A DNA stretch of 64,000 nt from Azolla caroliniana (Eukaryota > Polypodiophyta), in the NCBI GenBank assembly GCA_043228905.1, contig JBHGNT010000001.1:21700001-21764000 (forward strand), given 5' to 3'. Below are positions 11,328-22,064 of this stretch, in pieces; positions within the stretch are counted from its first letter, which is position 1, and every line of letters starts with the position of its first letter. Under the pieces are notes generated by a model. It had not been told where the DNA came from, did not search any database, and worked only from the letters and a program-made list of their open reading frames with translations. Both the position numbers and the translations under genes were made by a program.

Positions 11328-11999
11328 TGTTGAGAAATCGTTCGGTTGAATCACAATAAATGAACTGTGCTGAAATACGAATCACAGATATGCCAGAAAA
11401 GAAAACAGGACAACAATTGGTGCACAGAGATTTAACGTGGAAACCCTAAAACGGGAGAAAACCACGGAGAATAGAATGTTACGCTCGTGGCTGATACAAC
11501 CACAGAGATAGAGTGAGAGAATAGAAGAGATAGGGTATAGTGGATATACAACACTCTTACGAGTGTATCAGCCACGTAGACCTCTTGGCGTCTGCTGTTA
11601 CGCACACAGCTATGGAGCCGCACTCACTCTCCTTCTCTCTCTCTTTGCTCACACCTCACGCTCTTCTTCTAGTGCTACCTCACTCTATCTCTTCTATTCT
11701 CTCACTCTCGTTTTTCCCTAAGTGTATTTATACTTATACACTGTATGGGCTATTTACAAATGTAGCCTCTACTACGTATCATTATTATTATTATTGCTAT
11801 AATAATAATAGTCGAACTATCAAACAGTCGACTCACTATTTTCGACTCTTCAATTGTCGGCTTTCCGAACAGTCGGATCTTCCCCGTCTTCGACTGTCGG
11901 CACTCCTTGGTCCGATCAGTCGGCTCCTCGTAGTCATCGACTGTTAGCAACTTTTGGACAATCGGTTCCTCCTCCCACTGGAGGGACATATACCCAACA
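11328..11999 (-). repeat. M1 5' LTR
   Basis: 672 bp with TGTT...AACA ends: the minus strand begins TGTTGGGTATATG at 11999 and ends TTTCTCAACA at 11328. A TATA-like GTATAAATACAC is visible on the minus strand near 11725. The right edge abuts the U5 remnant of + strand copia P at 12000, so M1 probably inserted in the P LTR. The other target copy cannot be seen because the M1 3' end is outside the window. Confidence 0.85.
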
Positions 12000-12177
12000 C
12001 ATTGTAACTACGTACTTATTGAGTTCGAAAGTTAATGTAACATTGCCTTCCTTTGAGCACATCTCTCCTTCCCTCTCTCTTTGTAATGTGCATATTTCGA
12101 CTTACGTTGTTCGCTAGACGGATCGACAAGTCCTCAATCTCACTTCCGCACCAACATCTCTATACTATGCTCCATCA
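12000..12177 (+). repeat. P 5' LTR remnant (U5 side)
   Basis: The sequence to the left of the P primer site ends ...CTCCATCA at 12177, two bases before TGGTATCAGAG. Only the last 178 bp remain because M1's LTR abuts at 11999. No partner LTR is found in the window. Confidence 0.6.
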
Positions 12178-12179
12178 AG

Positions 12180-12190
12180 TGGTATCAGAG
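12180..12190 (+). other. P primer-binding site (iMet)
   Basis: TGGTATCAGAG on the + strand, fitting initiator tRNA-Met. It fixes the direction of P and the end of its 5' LTR. Confidence 0.85.
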
Positions 12191-12359
12191 AGACTTGTGG
12201 TCCGGTGACAATAACAATGGAAACTTGAGAGGAGAACAATCAACTGAAGGAAAGGAACGAGTCAGTAAATCTTACTTCCCATAGAACATGGTCTCTACAT
12301 CCGGTACTGGAGTATAAATGTGAAAGATCGATGACAAGAACTTTGCCCTATGGAAGGAG

Positions 12360-12628
12360 ATGATGCAATATGTATTGATCATCCGACATCAAATTGAGGC
12401 AATATGGCACAACAACAAGCTAACCTTGATGATAGTATACAAATGGTGCTCACTTGTTGAAATAGTCAAGTTGACTATTCGAATGCACTTGACCGAAAAG
12501 GTCTACTTCAGTATGGCCAAAGAAACAACGACATTTACCTTGTGGGAGAAACTCCAAGCCATTTATGAGAAGCAGTCCTCATCAAAGCTCATATTGATTC
12601 GAGAGTTGTTCAATATGAAGATGAGATA
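12360..12628 (+). pseudogene. P gag, first part
   Basis: Copia gag frame with TFTLWEKLQAIYEKQSSSKL and LIRELFNMKMR, the usual central capsid helices. The coding sequence stops at 12625-12628, where the tetranucleotide tail of LINE L1m begins, and resumes at about 22266. Confidence 0.78.
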
Positions 12629-12676
12629 GATAGATAGATAGATTATATTATCGTCTTCAGAGGTCAAATATGACCT
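12626..12676 (-). repeat. L1m 3' hairpin and (CTAT)n tail
   Basis: Minus strand: AGGTCATATTTGACCT (palindromic stem of 6, loop of 4; 12661-12676), then TCTGAAGACGATAATA, then ATCTATCTATC repeats to 12626. The same arrangement ends L2p at 56706-56763, and a likely fragment lies at 38985-39040. This is the 3' terminus of the LINE. Confidence 0.8.
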
Positions 12677-12691
12677 ATGAGACCAAAAATA

Positions 12692-13400
12692 TTACATTTC
12701 ACGTGATACATGTGAAAGTGAGTAGTGACTCTCGATGTTCAAGAACTTTACCAATGAATGTTGCAATCGAGAGTGCACATTGTGGTTGTGAGAGGAATTC
12801 ATGCGAAGATTGGGCTTGGTCGAAGAGATGTGGAAAGCATACTCAGACTCGCAAACTTGTTTAGGGCAAAGTGTGCATAGCCGACCACTCTCATCACTTG
12901 TGCCCCAATGCATTGTTTCACATCGCAATGCATGTGAGCTAAGTCGCATGGAAGCAATGGTTGGAATGGCAGATAACGGTATGGGCTCTAACATGTATCG
13001 ATGTGTACGATTTCCCTGTTCCGCAAAGAATATGGTTTTGTAGTTAGGTACAACATGTGTAGTATAATGTGTGAAGCGTGATCCTCCACATTTGTCCCAT
13101 GTCATGATTACATTGGCGTTCCAAAAAGGCCTCATTTACAGAGGAATCTAATGATGCATCATGAAGCAAGTGTCTCGCATCCCATCTACCAAACCATTTT
13201 TCTATATCTTGAATCCAACTGGAACACAAAATTTTGCTTTCATGCGTCTTTTAGATCTTTTTGCTTGCTTCCCACGCAATTCTAGGAAGTCGATGTGAGG
13301 GACTTTTTTGAACCTTAAGCATGTATTCAACAACCCTTTCCATAGCCATGATCTCAATGGGAAGCGATCCCGTCTCAAGGAGGAGGAGGGCGTAGGGCAT
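12692..13400 (-). pseudogene. L1m ORF2 C-terminal zinc-finger region
   Basis: The frame 12692-13135 contains IASMRLSSHALRCE followed by CTLCPKQVCESEYAFH, the usual zf-RVT pattern (helix, C-x2-C, then E-x-E-x-H-x) at the end of LINE ORF2. A short shift near 13200 separates it from RT. Confidence 0.72.
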
Positions 13401-14682
13401 TTATTTCTTAACTTGTGGAAACTTTGTAAGAAAATGTTTTTGGACATTTTCAAACTCTTTCCACATAGATTTAGGGATGCTACCGCCCCAACACTTAATA
13501 TCTCCAAGATTGCATGTGTTCTCAAATGCATAGTATGCTCGCTTACCTGCCTCTAAACGGCGTGTAACACATTCATTCCATCTATGATTTGAAGGAACTT
13601 CAAGGCCAAGATATTTGAAGTTTTCCACACATTCAAGTGGCTCATTGTTGTACATAATGCATGGTTTATCTCTTTTTTGGCTCTTCACAAGCATAATCTT
13701 TGTTTTAGAGCTATTGACACTTAATTTAGTATGCATGCAAATTTTTTCCAATGTCTTCATAAGCTTTTGTGCATCTCCTAAAGTATTTGCAAAAAGCACT
13801 ACATCATCTGCATATAGCAAAACCATAATCACAACATTCCCAATGGCAACTTCTTCCACACATTCTTCCTTTGCAAACTTGGTAACCATTTCTTCCAATT
13901 CATCAATGCATACACCAAATAGTGTTGGTGAGAGTGGGCATCCTTGCTTGACACCAATAGTGCTTTTGAAAAAATCTGAAAGTTTATCTCTCATGCGCAC
14001 ACAACATATAACCTTCTCATAAATTCGGGAAATTGCAAGCATATATTCACTTGGCACCTCAAGTTCTTCCATTCGCCTCCAAAGATGCTCACGAGGTACC
14101 ATATCAAAAGCTTTCTTGAAGTCTACAAAGCAACAATATGAACCTTTACCTCTAAGGAGACTTTCCTCCATTAATACTCAAAGGGTGATAAGGTGATCAA
14201 TGGTGCTATGGTGTTTCCGAAAGCCAACTTGTCTATAAGCTCTCTTACCATTTTTTTCAGTCCATACAATTTTCTTTGATTCCATTATACATCCAAATAG
14301 TTTTGCCATGAATGAGCCAACCATGATGGTTCGATAGTTGTTTACATTATTTATATCTCCACCTTTATGTAAAGGTTTGATCCAATTTGTAGTCTAATCG
14401 TACGGCATGCCATGTTGTAATGCATCATTAAACATATCACTTATCCATATATATGTGCTTCCTTTTCCATCCATTTGAGCATTTCAGCCTTTATATATTG
14501 AAGATCGATTTCCTTTCGAGAGGCCAATTTCTTAAGTCCTATGCATATATCTTCAATTATAAAGAAGGGAGGCATATGTGAAAGAGAACCATAACACATC
14601 ATCTTTCCGGCAAGAGATAACTCATATAAATTCTTACAATGCATAGACAAGTCGTGAAGAGTTAAGTCGCCATAACTCTCAA
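13401..14682 (-). pseudogene. L1m reverse transcriptase
   Basis: Frame 13401-14171 holds CFVDFKKAFDMVPREHLW, GVKQGCPLSPTLFGVCIDEL and the catalytic LLYADDVVLFA, then LSVNSSKTKIM and the FKYLGLEV block. Upstream frames (14172-14650) give NNYRTIMVGSFMAKLFG and VGFRKHHSTIDHL, the earlier RT motifs, but with stops, so the protein is not functional. It joins the endonuclease-side half at 19879 once N1 is removed. Confidence 0.87.
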
Positions 14683-14686
14683 CACG

Positions 14687-15392
14687 TTGTCACGTTGCTA
14701 CGCGCGTGCGTGGAGAAGGGCGGGACCACGGGGGTCTTGGACTAAGGAATAGAGGAGAAGGAATCGGTCATGGAATGGAAGCCTTGCTCGAGAAGAAGAA
14801 GAAGGAACAAGAGGAAGATGGAGACAAGACGATTACCAAGATGTATTAAAATGAAATGAACGATTACAAAATGGTGGCCGCGTAGGCCGCACCAAACGAC
14901 TACTCGAAACCCTAACCGACGAAGGTGAAGAAAAAGACCAAGAAACCCTAACCATAACCCTAACGCTCGACCTATGTGGTATACCTCGCACACTCAAAAT
15001 AGGCAACCCTCACAATGGTTCCTTCCCTCTCCTTTTATAGCACAAGGTGGGAAGACCATTTACAAAAGTGAGACTAAAATATCCCCCTTTCATTGAAAGG
15101 GGATATTTGCCTTGATTTGGGGAGGGTGAGATTGATGGCCCCCTTAACTCCCACCTCCTCACAAACAACTAGGTACCTATGTACAACATAGTACCTCTCT
15201 CTCTCTCGCGCGTGGATGTGCGCACAAGACCACATCACCTTTATACCTTAGGGATCTTATGGGGCATTTCTAGCACCATACCCTTTACCCTTATTACTAT
15301 TACAAATACATTATGTACGTGTGCAACGTTGCACATCGCTCTTTGGCTCTCGTTGCTCGGGTTTCCGCTTGTGGACGAAAATCTTCACGACA
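14687..15392 (-). repeat. N1 3' LTR
   Basis: 706 bp, TGTCACGTTGC to ATCTTCACGACA in + orientation. It contains a conserved U5 block (TGCTACGCGCGTGCGTGGAG) shared with the LTRs in X. Telomere-like CCCTAA runs lie near 14920-14965. Confidence 0.9.
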
Positions 15393-15470
15393 TCCGCCCC
15401 CACCTAACCGCACATCCACCGGTATGTGCCATAACATAGGGGAGAGAACACGAGATTTTCGGCCACAACG
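15393..15470 (-). other. N1 polypurine tract and 3' UTR
   Basis: Minus strand reads GGTTAGGTGGGGGCGGA directly before the 3' LTR. The segment upstream (GCCGAAAATCTCG, GGTGGATGTGCGG) is shared with R at 28823-28895 and N2 at 62347-62410, which shows common ancestry of the three 3' ends. Confidence 0.75.
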
Positions 15471-16518
15471 ACCGGCCGAGTTCTTAGCGTCCTCGTGGGC
15501 CCGCTAAATCCACTTCGAGCAAGACCACCACGTCCACACGAACCACCGCTGCCTTCCGTTCCACCATCCTCGCCGAATGGTCTCGAACCGTCGGCGCCAT
15601 CCGATCCGCCACACTCGACGATGTTCGCCAAGTCGTTGCCTCCACCCGATCTGCCACGTCCACCGTGGGTCCTTGAACCACTGGCTACATCCGACCCGCC
15701 GTATCCGATGCCCGTGCTTTCCTCCCTGTTCGGTCCTCCCGAATGCCGTCGCCGACTCGGTTGCTCTTCCTTTGTCCGCCTCGTATATCCTCCGGATTCG
15801 CTTCCGGTCGCATGCCGGATTCCTCCCTTTGCGTGCCGCGCACCTCGGCGTGCCGACTCTCTCCGCTCCGCGCTTGCCTTCCATAGACTCTTCCCCTGCG
15901 ACGATGTTGTCCCCCGAATATGCACTCATTGTTTGGCCCTTAGGCGGCCCCATTCCTCATTCCTTGCCTCTCCTTTGCCCGTCATGCTCTCTCGCCGTAG
16001 AGCGTACCGTCATCTCGACCTCCGTGTTGGTGTCCCTCGAGGCTCTCGTTATCGCCTCGCCTCGACTTGCACCCTCTTGGCCTGCTTGGCCTTGTATGCC
16101 CTCCGGGAAGCCGCCGCGCTTTCTCTTCCCGGTGTGTACCCCGTTGTTCTCCGCGCATCTCCTCCGTTTTCCTAGATACGACTCTCCGCTCATGCCGATC
16201 GCGCTCGGCCCATGTCGTCGATCTTGGTTTTTCGCCGCGCCGTCCGTCCTTCGTCCCACGCTTGCCTCTCGAAGGCTTGACCCGACCGTCATCGTCGGTC
16301 AATCGTTGTCGCCCATCCGCCGTATGCATGCTTGTGTCTTGGCCCTCCACCGGCCGTATTGCATGCGTCTCGTGTCGCGCTTCCACCGTAGACCCGACCT
16401 CCGCGTCGGTCTCCAACTCCTCGCCGCCACCCACCGTTTCCTCGTTCTCCTTTCGATCCGCGACCGTCGATGCCTCACGGGTAGGTGTGGAGGGTTCCTC
16501 CCACTCTTAGTCCACCAT
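15471..16518 (-). pseudogene. N1 internal region, broken repeat-type coding sequence
   Basis: Minus-strand frames 15404-15925, 15957-16292 and 15982-16434 are Gly/Arg/Ser-rich. They carry pieces such as ADGRQRLTDDDGRVK and DAEVGSTVEARHETHAIR that echo the repeats of 16519-18009 (HALRSVKGPRTSMHPRERQR). This looks like the continuation of that repeat protein in shifted frames. No known domain was recognised. Long + strand frames here are antisense shadows in GC-rich DNA. Confidence 0.45.
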
Positions 16519-18009
16519 CTAGTCCTCGCCTCTCAAAGGCTCAATTGGTCCACCGTTTCCGGTCACTCGTTGGCGCTCTCTCGGATGCATGCTCGTTCTT
16601 GGGCCCTTCACCGACCGTAATGCATGCTTCGTGTTACGCCCTTCATCCGTCGTAGACCCGACCTCCGCGTCGGCCACTTCTTCCTTTGTCACCGTAGCCC
16701 GTTCTGACCCGGGCTCGCCATCTTGGACCCGCTCGTCCATCACCTCATACCAGATACCCGCTCGAATAACTTTGTTCGCTTCGGCCTCCGACTCCTCGCC
16801 GCCATCCGCCGTCTCTCCGGTCTCACGTTGATCCGCAACCGCCGAAGTCTCTAGAATGGGTGTGGAAGGTTCCTCTCGCTCTCGGTCTTCTAGCAAGCCG
16901 TGATCACCGTGCCCACTAGGCCTCCTCAATACGCTCACTGGCTCTCGTCGCGTGTTGTGACCCGTCCTCCCCGATCTCCAATCATGCCGACTTAGCCTTC
17001 GCCCGGATCGGTCTCGGCCGATCGAGTTCTGGTTTGGTCGGCTCCCTTCCGTAATCGTAACCGGCTGGTACATGTTTGTCCGCGCAAATCCGGCCTTGCC
17101 GGTTCTTCTTCGGTTTGGGCCCGGTTGACCGGACCCCGCTTCACTCTTCTTCCGCTCCGCCTCCCGGTCGGCTCGGATTACCGACCGGCTCATCTTTTGG
17201 TCGGGTCGGTTCCCGACTCGCTCCTCGATGCCGCTCCGGACCTCTCCTTCGGTCTTTTCGCACGTGCCCACTCCGGGCCTCTCATCCTCACGGCCACCGC
17301 CCATCTCTCTGGTCTTATGTCCGCGCTCGGGCGCAACCGCCGAAGTCTCCGGCCCCGGTGTCGAGGGATCTCGCCTCCGTCCGCTACAAACCTCCTCTTC
17401 GTCATTTTGGTTGCCCGCCTTGCCGCCGCCACCGTCCGTCTCTCTAGGTCTCACACCGGCTCTCGGGCCGGTTGCCGGAGTCTCTAGGACCAGTGTGTGG
17501 AAGGTCGCGGCACCGCCGCTCATCTCCTCTTCTTCCTCGATTCCGCAAGCCTCGAGTATGCTCGCGAAATCCTCGTAGAACGTTTCGGGCAACTGCGTCC
17601 CGAAACTTTCGCCCACTCTCGACGTGGTGTCCATTGCTCCGTAGATATCGGCCTCATCCATGGCCGTCCTCTTTCCACAAGTCGAGAGGGTCGCTCGCTC
17701 CACACCCTCTCCCACATCGTCGCCGTGGTCGTCCGCCTTGCCACCGCCACCGTTCATTACCCTAGGTCTCACGCGGGCACTCGGGCCGGCCGTCGGGGTC
17801 TCTTGAACCGGTGCGTGTAAGGTAGCAATGCCGCCGCTCGTTGATGCTATGCCCGTAGCCACCTCCATTCGGACATCGTCGTCCGTGGCTACCCCACCTC
17901 CGTATATGCAAGCATCAATTATGCTTGCTGCCTCCTCTTCCACGGTCTCCTTACCGTTGTCTCGGTTGCCCATCTTGCCGCCGCCACCACCCGTCGCTCT
18001 AGGTCTCAC
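16519..18009 (-). CDS. N1 repeat-protein ORF (unknown function)
   Basis: 496 codons without a stop on the minus strand, low-complexity and highly charged. At least four degenerate copies of a module occur: a core such as LETPATGPRAGVRPR followed by GGGGKAGN, and an earlier ERATLSTCGKRTAMDE block. The pattern continues upstream in other frames at 18039-18272 and 18358-18648. It occupies the position of protease-pol in R, and the same core is visible at DNA level in N2 (63009-63830). No catalytic motif was seen. GC-rich sequence makes long chance frames likelier, so coding status rests on the repeats and the N2 comparison. Confidence 0.5.
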   Translation of the reverse strand: MRPRATGGGGGKMGNRDNGKETVEEEAASIIDACIYGGGVATDDDVRMEVATGIASTSGGIATLHAPVQETPTAGPSARVRPRVMNGGGGKADDHGDDVGEGVERATLSTCGKRTAMDEADIYGAMDTTSRVGESFGTQLPETFYEDFASILEACGIEEEEEMSGGAATFHTLVLETPATGPRAGVRPRETDGGGGKAGNQNDEEEVCSGRRRDPSTPGPETSAVAPERGHKTREMGGGREDERPGVGTCEKTEGEVRSGIEERVGNRPDQKMSRSVIRADREAERKKSEAGSGQPGPNRRRTGKAGFARTNMYQPVTITEGSRPNQNSIGRDRSGRRLSRHDWRSGRTGHNTRREPVSVLRRPSGHGDHGLLEDREREEPSTPILETSAVADQRETGETADGGEESEAEANKVIRAGIWYEVMDERVQDGEPGSERATVTKEEVADAEVGSTTDEGRNTKHALRSVKGPRTSMHPRERQRVTGNGGPIEPLRGED

Positions 18010-18030
18010 GCCGGCAATCGGGCCGACCGT

Positions 18031-18182
18031 CGGTGCCTCTAGGGCCGGTGTGTGTAAGGTTGCGGCACCGCCGCTTGTCTCCTCCTCACTCGATGTTTCG
18101 GGCTGACCGCCGGTGCCTCTAGGGCCGGTGTGTGTAAGGTTGCGGCACCGCCGCTTGTCTCCTCCTCACTCGATGTTTCGGC
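18031..18182 (-). repeat. 80-bp tandem duplication in N1
   Basis: The sequence starting CGGTGCCTCTAGGGCCGGTG occurs at 18031 and again at 18111, nearly identical through CTCGATGTTTCGG. The period is 80 bp, not a multiple of three, so it shifts the repeat-protein frame. It is a recent local duplication inside an older repeat array. Confidence 0.85.
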
Positions 18183-18762
18183 CCGCCATGTCCCGAATCC
18201 GTAGTTACCGGCCTCCATGGCCGTCCATTCACCGCAAGACAAGAGAGTCGCTCTTTCCGCACCCTCTCCCATGTCACCATCGTGGTCGCCCGCTTGCCGC
18301 CGCCACCGCCTGTCACTCTAGGTCTCACACCCGCTCTCGGGCCGGTTGCCGGAGTCTCTAGGTCCGGTGTGCGTAAGGTCCCGGCACCACCGCCCGTCTT
18401 CTCCATGCTCGAACTCCCTCATGTCCCCTCGAACTGGCGATCGCCGCCTCACCGTCCCCGACCTCGTCCTCGGTCGATCTTTCTCCGCATGTCGAGAGGG
18501 TGGCTCGCTCCCCACCCTCTCCCGTGGTACCGATGTACCATTCTCTTTCAGCCTCCTCATCCTCCGATCCGCTCGGGCCCGACTCCGCAATAAGCCCTTC
18601 TTCGGCTTCAACTTGTGCCTCTATGATCTCGTACGCTTCCCGCACCAAGGCTTCGATGTCGAGCTCCTCCGAACCAATTTGCGTTGAGCTCTCTTCCGGT
18701 GATAGTGCGTAGTCGGTCGCCGCTCTCTCTTCTCCGCCGCTAGCGGGCCGCGTTGTGGCCGA

Positions 18763-19152
18763 TCACCTCTCATCGCATTGTATGCACGCCCATTCCACCT
18801 CGTTCCAATCTTCGGTGAGGCCGTACGCCCCTTCATCGTCTTCGAGGTAGGGAAAAATGGCCATTCTCCCCCTTTCGTTGACTGACTTCAAGAATAGTGG
18901 GACCTTGTCCGCCCCCACCGATTCTTGATCCCAGACCGAAAGTTGGGAAAACCGGAGATCGAACTCCCGGAATGCCTTCATTGCGCTTCGAGGAGCCTCT
19001 GCTGATGACACCCATAGATCGAACTCACGTCGATCGTACTTGTACACCTCTTCTCGTCTTTCTCTCCTTCTTGCGAAATCCCTCACCATTCTCGTAATTA
19101 CTTCCGCGATGTCTCCGGCTTCCATCTCCTTCCTCCCTTGCCGCCTCTTCAC
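18763..19152 (-). pseudogene. N1 gag, capsid fragment
   Basis: 130 codons starting next to the primer site. The block REFDLRFSQLSVWDQESVGA, then a run like VPLFLKSVNERGR and a YLEDDEG...GLTEDW segment, aligns with R gag (FDQMFSRLPNTDQ, LYFLKAVDIKDRR, LLEDD, GLVADW). The N-terminal capsid half present in R is missing. The retained part would be enough for packaging-type cis functions, but that is inference. Confidence 0.7.
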
Positions 19153-19165
19153 GTCGGGTACACCA
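19148..19165 (-). other. N1 primer-binding site (tRNA-Trp type)
   Basis: Minus strand reads TGGTGTACCCGACGTGAA, four bases inside the 5' LTR. R has TGGTGAACCCGACGTGAA (34364-34381) and the X-borne copies TGGTGAACCCAACGTGAA. The complement, ending ...GTCGGGTTCACCA, fits the 3' end of plant nuclear tRNA-Trp as I recall it. Confidence 0.65.
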
Positions 19166-19169
19166 AATA

Positions 19170-19874
19170 TGTCGGGTTGCTATGCGCGTGCGTGGATAAG
19201 GGCGGGACCACGGGGGTCTTGGACTAAGGAGTAGAGGAGAAGGAATCGGTCATGGAATGGAAGCCTTGCTCGAGAAGAAGAAGAAGGAACAAGAGGAAGA
19301 TGGAGACAAGACGATTACCAAGATGTATTAAAACGAAATGAACGATTACAAAATGGTGGCCGCGTAGGCCGCACCAAACGACTACTCGAAACCCTAACCG
19401 ACGAAGATGAAGAAAAAGACAAAGAAACCCTAACCCTAACCCTAACGCTCGACCTATGTGGTATACCTCGCACACTCAAAATAGGCAACCCTCACAATGG
19501 TGCCTTCCCTCTCCTTTTATAACACAAGGTGGGAAGACCGTTTACAAAAGTGAGACTAAAATATCCCCCTTTCATTCAAAGGGGATATTTGCCTTGATTT
19601 GGGGAGGGTGAGATTGATGGCCCCCTTAACTCCCACCTCCTCACAAACAACTAGGTACCTATGTACCGCATAGTACCTCTCTCTCTCTCGCGCGTGGATG
19701 TGCACACAAGACCACATCACCTTTATACCTTAGGGATCTTATGGGGCATTTCTAGCACCATACCCTTTACCATTATTACTATTACAAATACATTATGTAC
19801 GTGTGCAACGTTGCACATCGCTCTTTGGCTCTCGTTGCTCGGGTTTCCGCTTGTGGACGAAAATCTTCACGACA
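19170..19874 (-). repeat. N1 5' LTR
   Basis: 705 bp, TGTCGGGTTGC to ATCTTCACGACA. It includes a run of CCCTAA repeats near 19427-19446 that is slightly longer than in the partner LTR. It is followed by the ACGT target copy. Confidence 0.9.
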
Positions 19875-19878
19875 ACGT

Positions 19879-21160
19879 TTCCCCTTTAGATTTCCCCAAA
19901 ATTTAGCACATGCATGTGCTTTCTCTTGCGTTTGGATAAATTTTTGAGTAACTTCCCATATTCTTCTCTTTCTTTGAATAAGCCTTTTATACTCATGCAA
20001 ATGCTTTTGGTAATTCTCTTTATCCTTAACTACATCCAAAACCATAAGGCACTTTCGAGCTTCACGACATTCTTTATCAAACCATTTTTTCCTAAGTTTC
20101 TTGGTGCATTTCCAAGATGTGCGGTTGGTCGAAAAACATTTGTTTGTACAGGAGAGAATGACTTTCTTGAAAGCTTCCCATTTGCATTCTAGTATGGCAC
20201 CATGTTGTATCTTTGTCATTTGTAACATATCCCAACCATCTTGGAATACATGGGTGCTCGCTTAAGGTTCATGCTCAAGTGTGGTTGTTTATTATCTTCA
20301 ATAGCCTTCTCACAATCAAACCTACGCATACATTTGAGATAAATACATAAAGGCCTATGATCGGATTCCGGTGTCCATTCACCAAGTGAGAATTTATGTA
20401 TACGATCCAAAATACCTTTAGAAAGTAGCACATAGTCAATCACACTATTTCCCTTGTGTTTTCTACATGTAAAACCATTAGTGTTGGGCCATAAGGAAAT
20501 ACCATTTGCAATAAGCAATCCGGTACTATTGCACATTTTTAGGAGTAACTTCCCAAATTGGTCTGGATCTTTTTCATCGCTCAAAGAGCGGCTATACATT
20601 TGCAGATCCTCTTGCATCCTTGAGATATGTGGCCTAAAAGATTCTTGCGAATCAAGTTGGAAACTTCTTGTACGAGCATTCATGTCACCAAAGACAATAA
20701 CTTCCCCTTTGGATTTGAAATAAGTAATATCATCTTCTAGATTGGCAAACCGTTGATCTTTATCCAAACAAGCATAAAAGTTAGAATCTTGATGAGGAAT
20801 GTAACATCCAACTAAAAAGTGGGCAAATCATTAGGTGTTTCTATTTTAAGCCATATGTAGCATTTATGTTCATCATTTTTTATGATTGACACATATTTCT
20901 CTATTTCCTTCTTAATCAAACATGCCACCCCTCCTTGTCCTCTTCTTTGTCTTGGATTTTTCTTCCATATCAAAGAGTGTACATTATAGTTTCCTAAACC
21001 TTGAATCCTTTGAGTATCATGCTCCCATGTTTCAACAAGAAGTGTGATATCTGAGTCATCGGTGAACTCCTCTATGCCAAATCCCACATTCCATGGCTAT
21101 CCATTGCAATTCCAAAAGCATAGTCGTAAAAGGCGTGGGTTAGTCTCATAGATCACGTGT
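19879..21160 (-). pseudogene. L1m ORF2 endonuclease part
   Basis: Frame 20812-21087 starts with DDSDITLLVETWEHD and continues RRGQGGVACLIKKEIEKY, the apurinic-endonuclease-like fold of LINEs. After a shift at about 20790, 20216-20767 gives VIVFGDMNART and DYVLLSKGI, ending in WTPESDHRPLCIYL (catalytic S-D-H). The segment 19879-20215 links to RT (KWFDKECREARKC) and reaches KFWGNLKGKR at the N1 insertion point. Confidence 0.82.
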
Positions 21161-21162
21161 CC

Positions 21163-22064
21163 CTATTTGCCTACATTTCCATCTTTAGGCACATCCTTAA
21201 CCTTATTTTTCAATCTTTCTTCGTATGCTTTACGGCGAGCATTTTGTTGTGAGATAGTACGATCTTTACTCACAAAGCATTGCGTACCTTTAAGGTATAC
21301 CCAACTATTTTTTAGTATGATCCGCCACTTTGTATCATCTGTCATTGTGCATACAATAGGCCTTTCTCTGGAGCGTGTAACACCATGTTTCCCAACTCAG
21401 TGTGCCCCATATACATTCACATCTGACATCCCATAATGCATGCTAAAAAATTCACCAATGGCCTTTCCATGGGTTGCGGGTGTTTCCATACTCTGTTCTT
21501 TAATCCCACGGACAACAATATTCTTTGATCGTCGTTCACATTCTTTCAATTCTCGGACATCGATGCTTTCTATATCTTCTCTTGATGCATCACATGCATA
21601 TTAAATGAGTTTGATAGCACATCCCCACCACATACATCAGCCCATGACTTCGTGGTACATACATTTTTCATCTCACTTACATCCCGCCTCATCGTGTCCA
21701 ATTTTTCTTCTTTTAATGCCTCCTTTAACTCAATCTTGTTAAGGCGTTCATTTGTTTTGAAAGAAGCTCTTTTACATTCTTGAATCTCTTCTTGATGTTT
21801 TGCAACCACTTGTTTAAGACTTTCATTCTCTTTCATTAACATCCTAATCTCTTCACCTTGCTTGTTTATGGTTTCTTGAAGAGAAATCAAGTGACTCATA
21901 AGCATTTTGTCCATTGCATTGGAATTGAGATTTGTTGGTGATCTCGGTTCATTATCAATCATACCCCCGAACTTTGCGGCAACTTTACGAGTATTTGCAA
22001 TTGTAGGGACAAACCCTATGGGAAGAGAGAGACAGAGAGGAAGGAGAGAGAATGTACCTTTCAC
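21163..22064 (-). pseudogene. L1m ORF1 (coiled coil and RNA-binding region)
   Basis: Frame 21570-22064 contains a long heptad-rich stretch (LISLQETINKQGEEIRMLMK and KEALKEEKLDTMRRDVSEMK) typical of a trimeric coiled coil. A second part, in frames to 21163, includes RSKNIVVRGIKEQ and RPIVCTMTDDTKWRIILKNS, which resembles the RRM-type nucleic-acid-binding half of LINE ORF1 proteins. The parts are joined through a frame change near 21560. Type II ORF1-like; inference from pattern only. Confidence 0.65.

Larger units (their letters stand above)
817..11999 (-). mobile_element. Ty1/copia element M1, interrupted by element X
   Basis: Minus-strand copia element read from right to left: 5' LTR (11328-11999), iMet primer site (11313-11324), gag, zinc knuckle, protease and pre-integrase (9884-11300), integrase (1708-2666) and reverse transcriptase (817-1700). 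The RNase H and 3' LTR were cut off by the + strand element at 1-816. Element X (2672-9878) sits in the integrase with a GTGGT target copy on each side; deleting it with one copy rejoins the frame exactly. Many stops and frameshifts show that M1 is dead. Confidence 0.88.
14687..19874 (-). mobile_element. Non-autonomous Ty3-like element N1
   Basis: 5188 bp, LTRs 14687-15392 and 19170-19874, flanked by perfect 4-bp copies ACGT (14683-14686, 19875-19878). Removal of N1 and one ACGT restores the L1m ORF2 frame exactly. The primer site (19148-19165) fits tRNA-Trp and the 3' polypurine region is GGTTAGGTGGGGGCGGA on the minus strand. The interior is markedly GC-rich. It keeps part of a gag like that of R, then a repeat-containing reading frame in place of protease and pol. 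It would need a partner such as R to move. The two LTRs look about 97-98 percent identical by eye. Confidence 0.9.

Noticed and set aside
15495-16620. Long + strand frames (226 and 347 codons) in N1
   Set aside because: They lie antisense to the repeat-protein and gag remnants in very GC-rich DNA with few stops and show no recognisable domain; the retroelement runs on the minus strand.
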